The notes beneath the pieces were generated by a model. It was not told the DNA's origin. It made no database searches and was given only the letters and a program-made list of their open reading frames with translations. 64,000 nt of DNA from Leptospira brenneri (lineage in GTDB: Bacteria; Spirochaetota; Leptospiria; Leptospirales; Leptospiraceae). Of this stretch, positions 9,551 through 16,777 are shown piece after piece; the first letter of the stretch is position 1; each line of letters starts with the position of its first letter. A program made the translations under genes and the position numbers. The stretch covers positions 1 through 64,000 of the forward strand of contig NZ_NPDQ01000012.1 of the NCBI RefSeq assembly GCF_002812125.1. Reading direction: 5' to 3'.

Positions 9551-9613
9551 CATTGCCCGCGACGCCAGGGCCCCCGCCCTGAATTGGGTGGCGGAGGTGG
9601 GCTTGTGGGATTC
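9551..9613. repeat. GC-rich hairpin-forming intergenic element
   Basis: This stretch is far richer in G and C than its surroundings. It can fold as CAGGGC (9566-9571) with GCCCTG (9576-9581) around a CCCC loop, or alternatively CCGCC (9574-9578) with GGCGG (9590-9594). It lies directly upstream of the methyltransferase start and downstream of the DHFR-like gene. The composition and location suggest a dispersed intergenic element, but I found no second copy in this window. It could also act as a terminator or attenuator. Confidence 0.45.
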
Positions 9614-9693
9614 CTAAAAAACCTCTAACACAAATTCCCCCATCTGGCAACCAAAGACTAAATCCCCTAAAAAATTCTCTCAAAAAGTTCATC

Positions 9694-10227
9694 TTAGTAA
9701 ACATGATACAACGACTGAACAAATCCATTGGGAAATGATGAAGTCTCTAGGTGTTTCAATTTTATTTCTTTTGATAAGTTGGCAAATAGCGGGAGTCCCG
9801 AGCCAAGTAGAACTGGAATCAGAGTGATGGTGATGGAATCCATCATGGATTCTTTGATAAAGGATTGGATGAGTTTACCTCCGTCAACATAAGCCGATTT
9901 GATTTTTTCTTTTTCTAATTTAGAGTTTAATTCGTTTAAACTCCCATAAAATATTTGGATGGGGAACTGTGAATGATACTGATAGTCTGAATTACGAGTT
10001 AAAACATACACTGGAATCGAAGCAAAGGGATATGGTTCAAAGGTGAGAACCTGCTCAAAGGTAGTTCTACCCATGATGATACAATCAATGCTCTTCATAA
10101 AAGAAGAATACCCAAAATCGTTGTTTCCCAAGACATATTCTTCTGATGTTAGCCAGTCAATAGACCCATCTGTCCTGGCGATAAATCCATCTAGACTAGT
10201 TGCAATAAATGCTTTATATTTTATCAT
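9694..10227 (-). CDS. Dihydrofolate reductase-like / RibD C-terminal family protein
   Basis: A 177-residue NADPH-dependent reductase of the DHFR/RibD-C fold. Signature stretches are the N-terminal IATSLDGFIARTDGSIDWL, the CIIMGRTTFEQVLTF segment, YVDGGKLIQSF (glycine-rich nucleotide-binding loop) and the C-terminal ITLIPVLLGSGLPLF. Proteins like this are common accessory reductases, and the substrate is unknown; it is not the housekeeping DHFR. It is divergent from a TetR regulator with a strong paired operator in the 57-bp gap, so TetR control is very likely. Confidence 0.9.
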   Translation of the reverse strand: MIKYKAFIATSLDGFIARTDGSIDWLTSEEYVLGNNDFGYSSFMKSIDCIIMGRTTFEQVLTFEPYPFASIPVYVLTRNSDYQYHSQFPIQIFYGSLNELNSKLEKEKIKSAYVDGGKLIQSFIKESMMDSITITLIPVLLGSGLPLFANLSKEIKLKHLETSSFPNGFVQSLYHVY

Positions 10228-10237
10228 GGTGTAATTA

Positions 10238-10273
10238 CTCTACAGCGTAGACATTTATTTCTACACTGTAGAG
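10238..10273. promoter_or_regulatory. Double dyad operator between DHFR-like gene and tetR
   Basis: Two 14-bp elements, CTCTACAGCGTAGA (10238-10251) and TCTACACTGTAGAG (10260-10273), are inverted copies of one another with a single mismatch. Each is itself a near-palindrome with half-site CTACA. Their centres are 22 bp apart, about two helical turns, as expected for two TetR dimers. They sit between divergent start codons at 10227 and 10285. Confidence 0.85.
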
Positions 10274-10284
10274 TTTTAAGATTT

Positions 10285-10821
10285 ATGAAACAAAAAATTG
10301 TTCAAACAGCATTAAAAATTTGTGAAAAAGACGGATACGATTCTTTCAGTATGCGGAAATTAGCCACAAAATTGAATTTGGATCCAATGGCAGTGTATCA
10401 CTATTTTGCGAGTAAGGAGGAATTAACAAAAGCAATCGTGGAGTTAATTTTCCATCGTTTTGAAAATAAAGCTATGTTTAATGCCAAGAATCCAAAGCAG
10501 GCGTTTCAAAAAATCTTGGTAGAATACTGGAATTTATTCATTGAATACCCTGGTTTGTCTTTGTATTTAATTAAAAATTCTTTCGAAGATTTTCCCTCTG
10601 TCGTTCTACTCAATGAGAAACTCCAAGACCTTTGGAATGCCTTTGGCCCAGGTAGGAATGTTGAAAAAAAACTAGATATCATTATTGATTTTGTCCATGG
10701 CAATGCACTCGCATTCTCTATGGCTCCGAGAAAGAATGGAAAAGGTGCAAAGACCAAACAAAACCAAAAACAATTTGAATCTTCATTACAGTATCTTTTG
10801 GGATACTTGAGTCAGTCCTAA
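10285..10821 (+). CDS. TetR family transcriptional regulator
   Basis: This 178-residue repressor has an N-terminal helix-turn-helix at residues about 20-46 (FSMRKLATKLNLDPMAVYHYF followed by ASKEEL), the most conserved part of TetR regulators. The remaining helical domain should bind an unknown ligand. Divergent arrangement with the DHFR-like reductase and the dyads at 10238-10273 suggest that it represses both promoters and responds to a substrate of the reductase. A hairpin (GAGAAC/GTTCTC, 10842-10858) lies shortly after the stop. Confidence 0.93.
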   Translation: MKQKIVQTALKICEKDGYDSFSMRKLATKLNLDPMAVYHYFASKEELTKAIVELIFHRFENKAMFNAKNPKQAFQKILVEYWNLFIEYPGLSLYLIKNSFEDFPSVVLLNEKLQDLWNAFGPGRNVEKKLDIIIDFVHGNALAFSMAPRKNGKGAKTKQNQKQFESSLQYLLGYLSQS

Positions 10822-10901
10822 TCACCTAAGTTTAGTTTGATGAGAACTGCCCGTTCTCCATGGGAAATTCATAAATTTAATCTATGCTCCAAACCGCATT
10901 A

Positions 10902-10925
10902 GGGAAAGCTTTTCCCCTTTTGTTT
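10902..10925 (+). terminator. Putative rho-independent terminator after tetR
   Basis: GGGAAA (10902-10907) and TTTCCC (10911-10916) form a 6-bp stem with a 3-nt loop, followed by CTTTTGTTTC. The stem is short but the T-rich tail is typical. It lies 80 bp past the tetR stop. Confidence 0.45.
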
Positions 10926-11059
10926 CAAGAAGAATATGAGGTTTTTTCATTTGAGATACCATATCAGTCTAAAACTCTTAGATTTACAAATTTGGTGTTA
11001 GGATTTAATTCTGTGAATTGAAAATTGAAGTATTTCTGAATCTTAAGGTTTGATCTTTC

Positions 11060-11287
11060 TCAATCGATCCCGAGTATCGAAACTACTTTCGTTTTCGAAG
11101 AAAGTCCAGATACTATTTCTACATTACTTTTGGGTATTCGAAAGTGTTTTGCAAGTTGAACAATCAATTCCTCGTTTGCCTTCCCATCGACTGGTGGTGA
11201 TTTCAACTTTGCAATGCATTCTGATTCGGATACAAACTCCAGGCCAGGTTTTTTATTATTAGGTTTTACTTTAATAGTTAATTTCAT
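11060..11287 (-). CDS. DUF167 / UPF0235 (YggU-like) small protein
   Basis: A 75-residue protein of the DUF167 family. It matches the typical pattern IKVKPNNKKPG, then KLKSPPVDGKANEELIVQLAKHFRIPKSNVEIVSGLSSKTK. The PPVDGKAN block and the SG-x-x-SK-K motif are the conserved core of this small alpha/beta fold. Its cellular role is not established in any species that I know. It stands alone, transcribed on the minus strand between tetR and the ammonium transporter-cyclase gene. Confidence 0.88.
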   Translation of the reverse strand: MKLTIKVKPNNKKPGLEFVSESECIAKLKSPPVDGKANEELIVQLAKHFRIPKSNVEIVSGLSSKTKVVSILGID

Positions 11288-11377
11288 AAAAACTGGATAA
11301 GAATCCTTTCATCAAAGAATTGGTGACGGTTTTTTTGGCGCCTCGAATTTGTTAGGTGTCATAAATTTTCTATTGGC

Positions 11378-11445
11378 TCGATCCCGCTCTTCGCTTCAAT
11401 CTTTCCCTTTGGGAAAGGATTTCCGCTGCGATCGGTGGCGCTGGG
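11378..11445 (-). repeat. Dispersed hairpin repeat, copy A
   Basis: Read on the minus strand, this contains GATCGCAGCGGAAATCC, a stem-loop (GGGAAAG 11411-11417 with CTTTCCC 11401-11407, 3-nt loop) and ATTGAAGCGAAGAGC. The same arrangement occurs at 34681-34733 and 62202-62260. In those copies the stem is CTTTCGC/GCGAAAG, so the pair has changed on both sides here. It is the main content of the gene-free stretch 11288-11642. Confidence 0.8.
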
Positions 11446-11598
11446 ACAAAGACTAAGCAAGTTGCCCACAATGTAAACAATTTCTAGGGGTGTTTCCGTT
11501 CCCTATTTCCTTTTTAAATTAATTGTTAGGCGAAACGATATAGAATTCGACTTGCTGGACAGAAAGAAACTGTAATCATCTCATTGGATCAAAAAAAT

Positions 11599-11620
11599 AC
11601 CTCAGTAGATTTACTTAGGT
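11599..11620. promoter_or_regulatory. Inverted repeat upstream of the Amt-cyclase gene
   Basis: ACCTCAGTA (11599-11607) and TACTTAGGT (11612-11620) pair in 8 of 9 positions around a 4-bp centre. The dyad lies 22 bp before the start codon at 11643 and could be an operator or an mRNA hairpin controlling this gene. No regulator gene is adjacent. Confidence 0.45.
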
Positions 11621-11642
11621 AAAATCAGATCTTGAGGGTAGG

Positions 11643-13733
11643 ATGTCGGTTCAAAAAAATCTTTTAGATATTCTTTGGGTGCTTGTTTGTTCAGGACTTG
11701 TATTGATGATGCAAGGTGGTTTTTTAGTTTTAGAGTCTGGATTAACTCGTGCTAAGAATTCAATTAATGTTGCCATTAAAAACATTGCCGACTTTGGAGT
11801 GGCTACCCTTTTATTTTATTTGTTTGGTTTTGGGATTATGTTTGGCACCTCTTTCTATGGTTTGTTTGGAACTGATCTTTTTTTGCCAGCTTTTCCAAAA
11901 GACAACGCTTGGCCTCCGACATTCTTTTTATTTCAGCTTATGTTTTGTGGGACTTCTTCCACGATTGTTTCTGGTGCTGTGGCAGAACGTTTAAAATTTC
12001 CATCCTATCTTTTAGCAACGGCACTTATTTCTGGAATCATCTATCCGATTGTTGGCCATTGGGTTTGGGGAGGTGCATTTCTCAACTCCTCTAGTGGTTG
12101 GTTGGAAGAGCTTGGATTCCATGATTTTGCTGGTTCTACACAGGTACATAGTGTTGGTGGTTGGGTTTCTTTGGCCCTACTTTTGGTTGTTGGTCCTAGG
12201 CTCGGTAGATTCAAAGATGGAGAAGCATCCAAAACGGTGACGGGAAGTAATCTCCCATTAGCAATGTTAGGTGGTATTATCCTTTGGTTTGGGTGGATGG
12301 GATTTAATGGCGGAAGTACATTGGCATTTAATGGTTCAGTTCCGATCGTTATTTTAAACACCATTATAGCATCTGGATTTTCGATGATGGTGGCATTATT
12401 TCTAACTTGGATAGTCAAAGGTTACCCTGAGGCGATCTCGCCATTAAACGGATCTTTGGCGGGACTTGTTGCCATTACTGCTAGTGCTAACTGTGTGGAT
12501 CCAAAACAAGCTGCTATCATTGGTATGATTGCAGGTGGACTTACCATTCCTGCGGAAAAATTACTTTTAAGATGGAAAATTGACGATGCAGTAGGGGCGG
12601 TTCCCGTTCACCTAGTGGGCGGACTTTGGGGTACTCTTGCCGTAGGTATTTTTGGAGATATTGATTCCTTGGGAGCTACGAACGGAAGATGGGATTTCAT
12701 TCTCATCCAGATCTTAGGTTCCATTGTTGTAGGCATTTTTTCATTTGGAGTTTCTTATATTGTTTTTAAGGGAATCAATCGAATTTATAGACTCAGAGTA
12801 GATGAAACAGAAGAGCGAATGGGTTTGAATATATCGGAACATAAGGCTACGACCGAACTCATCGATTTATTTCTATCAATGGATTACCAACACAAAACAG
12901 GGGATTTAACTCTAGATGTACCTGTCGAACCTTTCACTGAAGTGGGACAAATTGCCGAAAGATACAATTTGGTATTAGGTAAGGTTCGTTCTACCTTAAA
13001 AGAAAATGAAGATTCAAGAGTAGAAATTGCTAATGCATATGAGAAGGTAAGGAATGAACAGGAAAGGGCAGAGAAACTTTTATTAAATGTATTACCGAAA
13101 GCAATTGCTGAAGAATTGAAAGAAAAACAAGGATTAATCGCCAATAGTTATCCTGAAGTCTCAGTCATATTTGCTGATATTGTCGGTTTTACTCAGATTT
13201 CATCGGGAATGAAACCTGAGGCAGTCGTGCGTATTCTAAACGAAATATTTTCATACTTTGATGTGTTAGCTGAAAAGTATAAATTAGAAAAAATTAAAAC
13301 CATTGGTGATGCATATATGGCTGTTGCAGGACTCCCAACTCCAGACCAATATCATTCTTTACTTGCTGCCCATATGGCCTGGGATATGAAATCATTACTA
13401 GCAAGGCTACGCCTTGGAAAAAGTGGACACAAACTCAGTATGAGGATTGGGATCAATACAGGTCCTGTTGTTGCTGGTGTGATTGGAACCAAAAAATTTA
13501 TTTATGATATTTGGGGTGATGCTGTGAATTTAGCGTCAAGAATGGAATCACATGGGTTACCGAATGAAATCCAAATTACAGAATCTACTGCAAAATTGAT
13601 TCAATCTGACTTTGAATTGGAAGAAAGGGGAGAAATTGACATTAAAGGAAAAGGAAAAATAAAAACTTTTCTCGTTAAACAAAGGATACGCGAACCAGAA
13701 GATAGTTTGCCTTACTTTCAATTTGCGATGTAG
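11643..13733 (+). CDS. Ammonium transporter (Amt) fused to class III adenylate cyclase
   Basis: A 696-residue fusion. Residues about 1-390 form an Amt/Rh channel with about 11 membrane segments. It keeps the twin pore histidines (VHSVGG near 168 and VHLVGG near 320) and the family stretch FCGTSSTIVSGAVAER. Residues about 400-490 form a HAMP-like and coiled-coil linker ending in LLLNVLPKAIAEELK. The rest is a cyclase catalytic domain with FADIVGFTQ (metal Asp, near 510), KIKTIGDAYM (adenine-selecting Lys, second metal Asp, near 550) and DIWGDAVNLASR (Asp, Asn and Arg, near 622). The Lys/Asp pair favours ATP, so the product should be cAMP. The likely role is coupling external ammonium to cAMP. 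The start follows a GAGGG ribosome site. No glnK gene is adjacent. Confidence 0.93.
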   Translation: MSVQKNLLDILWVLVCSGLVLMMQGGFLVLESGLTRAKNSINVAIKNIADFGVATLLFYLFGFGIMFGTSFYGLFGTDLFLPAFPKDNAWPPTFFLFQLMFCGTSSTIVSGAVAERLKFPSYLLATALISGIIYPIVGHWVWGGAFLNSSSGWLEELGFHDFAGSTQVHSVGGWVSLALLLVVGPRLGRFKDGEASKTVTGSNLPLAMLGGIILWFGWMGFNGGSTLAFNGSVPIVILNTIIASGFSMMVALFLTWIVKGYPEAISPLNGSLAGLVAITASANCVDPKQAAIIGMIAGGLTIPAEKLLLRWKIDDAVGAVPVHLVGGLWGTLAVGIFGDIDSLGATNGRWDFILIQILGSIVVGIFSFGVSYIVFKGINRIYRLRVDETEERMGLNISEHKATTELIDLFLSMDYQHKTGDLTLDVPVEPFTEVGQIAERYNLVLGKVRSTLKENEDSRVEIANAYEKVRNEQERAEKLLLNVLPKAIAEELKEKQGLIANSYPEVSVIFADIVGFTQISSGMKPEAVVRILNEIFSYFDVLAEKYKLEKIKTIGDAYMAVAGLPTPDQYHSLLAAHMAWDMKSLLARLRLGKSGHKLSMRIGINTGPVVAGVIGTKKFIYDIWGDAVNLASRMESHGLPNEIQITESTAKLIQSDFELEERGEIDIKGKGKIKTFLVKQRIREPEDSLPYFQFAM

Positions 13734-13744
13734 GGGGTTCGTAT

Positions 13745-13784
13745 GAAAAATTGTCTTTGGTTGCAACTACAAAGGCAGTTTTTC
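13745..13784. terminator. Strong hairpin between convergent Amt-cyclase and HEAT-like genes
   Basis: GAAAAATTGTCTTTG (13745-13759) pairs with CAAAGGCAGTTTTTC (13770-13784) over 15 bp with two G-U wobbles and a 10-nt loop. A-rich and T-rich flanks on both sides make it a good bidirectional terminator for the convergent genes. Confidence 0.75.
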
Positions 13785-13822
13785 ATTCTGAATATCAGTT
13801 TTGAGCAGTCTCGAGTTTTTAG

Positions 13823-14524
13823 TTAAGAGATTTGTTTTAAGATCTTATCTACCCAGTTTCGATCCATCTTGATCAAACGGTTCTTTTTTAAATTTTCTTT
13901 GATTATCCATCGAATATGTTTGTTTTTTGATTTGATTATCTTTTCGAATGCAGATTTTCCCTCTGTTGGGAAAGGAACAATGGCAACACTCCAACAATAA
14001 CCAAGTGTTTTTCTTAATGAATTCTGTTCTTCAGAAAGTTTATCTTTGGTTTCATCAAAAGTCATTGTGATTTCTTGGAGCACTTCTAGTAGACTCATCA
14101 CTGCTGCCTTTTCTTTGAGAAGTTTTGGCTCACATAAGGCTGCGACAACTGCCCGTTTTTCTAGTTCGTTTCCTTGCATCCACTGTTTTAGATTCTGAAT
14201 CATTTGTTTCGTATCATTTTCTATAATTTCCTGAATCCCGATCGCAACTGCTTCTCGAATCCTCCAACTGTTGTGAGATGCATACTTTCTGATTGTTGTA
14301 AGCGTAGACTTAATGTTATCTTTATGAAAAATACAGTAACCGACAATACCACACATAACAACGAATTCTTCTGGTGAGTTATGTAGGTCGTCCTTCGCAA
14401 AGGATAGACATTCCTTGATTTCCTTTTCTGTAGCAGTCTTAGAAAAAGAATATAAAAGTTCTAAATTGCCTCGTGGTCCCGGTAGGCGTGAATTTTTTAA
14501 TAAGTTTTCAATCGATTTACTCAT
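13823..14524 (-). CDS. HEAT-like helical repeat protein, function unknown
   Basis: A 233-residue, all-helical, lysine-rich soluble protein with no signal peptide. The segment RKYASHNSWRIREAVAIGIQEII looks like a HEAT repeat, and similar helix pairs recur (for example LKQWMQGNELEKRAVVAAL and KSKNKHIRWIIKENLKKNR). HEAT/ARM folds of this kind are found in the AlkD DNA glycosylase family, but I cannot identify catalytic residues and would not name it so. It stands alone between a strong terminator and the hipBA promoter region. Confidence 0.75.
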   Translation of the reverse strand: MSKSIENLLKNSRLPGPRGNLELLYSFSKTATEKEIKECLSFAKDDLHNSPEEFVVMCGIVGYCIFHKDNIKSTLTTIRKYASHNSWRIREAVAIGIQEIIENDTKQMIQNLKQWMQGNELEKRAVVAALCEPKLLKEKAAVMSLLEVLQEITMTFDETKDKLSEEQNSLRKTLGYCWSVAIVPFPTEGKSAFEKIIKSKNKHIRWIIKENLKKNRLIKMDRNWVDKILKQIS

Positions 14525-14747
14525 GTTTGTTGGTCATTGCGGATTTTATTGGATTAAAATGATTCGATTATGATAATCTTGTTAAAAACTTGACCGTGAA
14601 TCAAACAGATAAACTGCCTTGAGTTTATATTTTTGCCTATTTGGGTAGGCTTTTGTATTGATTCTAAAAATTTGTATTTTTCAAGGTTGGATGTAAGGCC
14701 TTAATTTTATTAAAGAGAAGAAGGTATATTTTATTGTTAAATAATTA

Positions 14748-14875
14748 GTCATATAAGACTTTTAGATATGTATATTTGACATAAAAAGTCGTATATGACA
14801 TAATATAAAGCATTGTATAAAATGCCATATATGATAAATAATGACTTGAAAATTAGTCAATTAATCATATAATAC
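14748..14875. promoter_or_regulatory. Four repeated 12-bp operator-like sites upstream of hipBA
   Basis: Four near-palindromes share the pattern GTCnTATAnGAC: 14748-14759 (GTCATATAAGAC), 14788-14799 (GTCGTATATGAC), 14824-14835 (GCCATATATGAT) and 14864-14875 (ATCATATAATAC). Start-to-start spacing is 40, 36 and 40 bp. They fill the AT-rich stretch before the hipB start. E. coli hipBA also has four HipB operators, although of different sequence, so these are good candidates for autoregulation. The rest of the gap 14525-14883 holds only a GCCTA/TAGGC hairpin with a T tail at 14635-14656. Confidence 0.7.
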
Positions 14876-14883
14876 TACTTATA

Positions 14884-15243
14884 GTGAGTTGGTCAGGCGA
14901 TAATTTATACTTAATTCTTGAGAAAATAGGATCCTCTTTGAAAGGAAGGCGCGTCCAGATGGAACTTTCACAAGAAGAGTTATCGGAAAAAAGCGGTGTG
15001 TCTCTGTCTTCTATTGCTCGCTTAGAAACGGGGAAGGGGAATATTTCTTTACTCAACTTACTTGCTATCCTGAAAGAATTGGATTTGTTAAACGAATTTC
15101 AGATGACCTTTCGCGATCCTAGTCTTTCCCTATCGCTTCTAGCGAAATCGAAATCAAAAAAATTGAGACAAAGAGTTAGAAAAACAGGTAAAATACTGCC
15201 TAACAAAAAAAAGGATTGGAGTTGGGGAAACCAAAGTGAATGA
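14884..15243 (+). CDS. hipB: HipB-like antitoxin, XRE family
   Basis: A 119-residue DNA-binding antitoxin. Residues about 19-72 form a Cro/C1-type helix-turn-helix (LKGRRVQMELSQEELSEKSG, then VSLSSIARLETGKGNIS). A basic, lysine-rich C-terminal tail follows, as in longer HipB proteins. It should bind and neutralise HipA and repress its own promoter. The start is GTG at 14884, only 8 bp after the last operator-like site; a downstream TTG at 14938 is possible but would leave a very short first helix. It overlaps hipA by 8 bp. Confidence 0.88.
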   Translation: MSWSGDNLYLILEKIGSSLKGRRVQMELSQEELSEKSGVSLSSIARLETGKGNISLLNLLAILKELDLLNEFQMTFRDPSLSLSLLAKSKSKKLRQRVRKTGKILPNKKKDWSWGNQSE

Positions 15244-16561
15244 ACCAGTAACCTTAGCGAAGGTATATCTTTGGGGTAGTCTTGTTGGTTATGTTTCTTG
15301 GAACGAAGAAGGAAGGTTTGCAGCCTTTGAATATGATAACGAATTTTTAAATGCACCGGTTGAACCTTCTCCTATTTTAATGCCTAAAAGTCGTAATGTT
15401 TATTCTTTTCGTAATCTCAATATAGAAACATACAAAGGCCTTCCTGGGATGCTCGCCGATTCTCTTCCAGATAAGTTCGGGAATGCCCTTATTGATGTTT
15501 GGCTTTCTACAAAGGGCAGGGATACCAAATCATTTAACCCAGTAGAGAGGTTATGTTATATTGGTGAACGCGGAATGGGAGCCTTGGAATTTAAACCTGC
15601 TACTTATAAACTAAGATCCAAAGATGTTCCTATTGAAATTGCTGAGATGGTTAAACTGGCATCTGATATTTTAACGAACCGAAAAAAATTTACATCAAAG
15701 TTGGAATTATCAAATCAGAAGAAACTGAAGGAGTCTTTGGCGAGTTTACTGGCGATTGGAACATCGGCAGGTGGAGCAAGGGCAAAATGCATCATTGCAT
15801 ATAATGAAAAAACAGGAGAGGTTCGTTCTGGCCAAGTCAAAACTACAGAAGAGTTTTCCTATTGGATCCTAAAGTTAGATGGAATTCAAAATAATAAAGA
15901 TAAAGAACTAAAAGATCCTAAAGGATTCGGTTCGATCGAATATGCTTATTACCTCATGGCCTTAGACTGTGGAATTCATATGATGGAATCAAAACTATTG
16001 GAAGAAAATGGAAGACATCATTTTATGACTAAACGATTTGATCGAAACTTAGGTGGTGGGAAATTGCATATGCAATCACTTTGTGCAATTGCTCATTATG
16101 ATTTTAATATGGCAGGTGCTTATAGTTATGAACAAGTATTTGACATTATCCGCAAAACGATTCCCGAAAATACAAGGGCAACACTCGAACAACAATTCAA
16201 AAGAGCCATATTTAACATCATTTCGCGCAACCAAGATGATCACACAAAAAACATTGCCTTTTTAATGGATCAAAATGGTAAGTGGAGTTTATCACCTGCA
16301 TTTGATATGACTTATAGTTACAACCCCAATGGTCAATGGACGAGTCGCCATCAAATGAGTATCAATGGAAAACGAGAAAAATTTACCTTTGAGGACTTGG
16401 TTGAGTTTGGTAAAAAAGCAGATCTTAAAAAAAACCAAATCAAATCTATCGTTGAAGAAATTAAAGAAAGAGTTTCGGATTGGAAAGGATATGCGAACAA
16501 AGCAAATGTTCATCCATCCTTTCAGAAGGAAATCCAAAAAAATCTAAACCTATCAATTTAG
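15236..16561 (+). CDS. hipA: HipA-family serine/threonine kinase toxin
   Basis: A 441-residue HipA kinase, close to the 440 residues of E. coli HipA, which phosphorylates glutamyl-tRNA synthetase and causes persistence. Visible motifs are the N-terminal LWGSLVGYVSWNEEGRFAAFEY, LPDKFGNALIDVWL, the glycine-rich loop GTSAGGARAK near residue 175, the MTKRFDR segment, the catalytic SRNQDDHTKNIAF near 331 and the metal motif SPAFDMTYSY near 353. All key residues seem intact, so the kinase should be active. The target cannot be inferred. The GTG start at 15236 lies inside hipB in another frame. Confidence 0.93.
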   Translation: MNEPVTLAKVYLWGSLVGYVSWNEEGRFAAFEYDNEFLNAPVEPSPILMPKSRNVYSFRNLNIETYKGLPGMLADSLPDKFGNALIDVWLSTKGRDTKSFNPVERLCYIGERGMGALEFKPATYKLRSKDVPIEIAEMVKLASDILTNRKKFTSKLELSNQKKLKESLASLLAIGTSAGGARAKCIIAYNEKTGEVRSGQVKTTEEFSYWILKLDGIQNNKDKELKDPKGFGSIEYAYYLMALDCGIHMMESKLLEENGRHHFMTKRFDRNLGGGKLHMQSLCAIAHYDFNMAGAYSYEQVFDIIRKTIPENTRATLEQQFKRAIFNIISRNQDDHTKNIAFLMDQNGKWSLSPAFDMTYSYNPNGQWTSRHQMSINGKREKFTFEDLVEFGKKADLKKNQIKSIVEEIKERVSDWKGYANKANVHPSFQKEIQKNLNLSI

Positions 16562-16777
16562 ATAAAGATCGTTTTTAAGAAATTACTTTCAATCAATAGA
16601 TTCTGAAAGCAAAACGCAATGCTGGACCTTTTGCAAATAACTATGCGAGATTAGATCCAACTTCCGAGAATGTATATTATGTCGCATAACGTGTGCTAGT
16701 TTTTTGAGTGTACTCATACATCCTTTACAGTTTTGTCTTGATACATACTTTACAAAAAGATGCACTAAAATCCTGAT

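Noticed and set aside
9543..9728. 61-codon minus-strand reading frame between the methyltransferase and the DHFR-like gene
   Set aside because: It runs through the GC-rich hairpin element, has a low-complexity Gly-rich product and overlaps the end of the DHFR-like gene.
10884..11018. 44-codon plus-strand frame starting at 10884
   Set aside because: It contains the putative terminator at 10902-10925, has no ribosome site and resembles no family.
12041..12418. 125-codon frame antisense to the Amt domain
   Set aside because: Codon shadow of the transporter; the plus-strand frame has clear Amt motifs through this stretch.
14748..14875. Evenly spaced repeats considered as a small CRISPR array
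   Set aside because: The repeats are only 12 bp, imperfect and palindromic, with AT-rich non-unique spacers and no cas genes; operators fit better.
16562..16777. Possible gene remnant between hipA and the GH3 gene
   Set aside because: No frame of useful length or recognisable motif on either strand.
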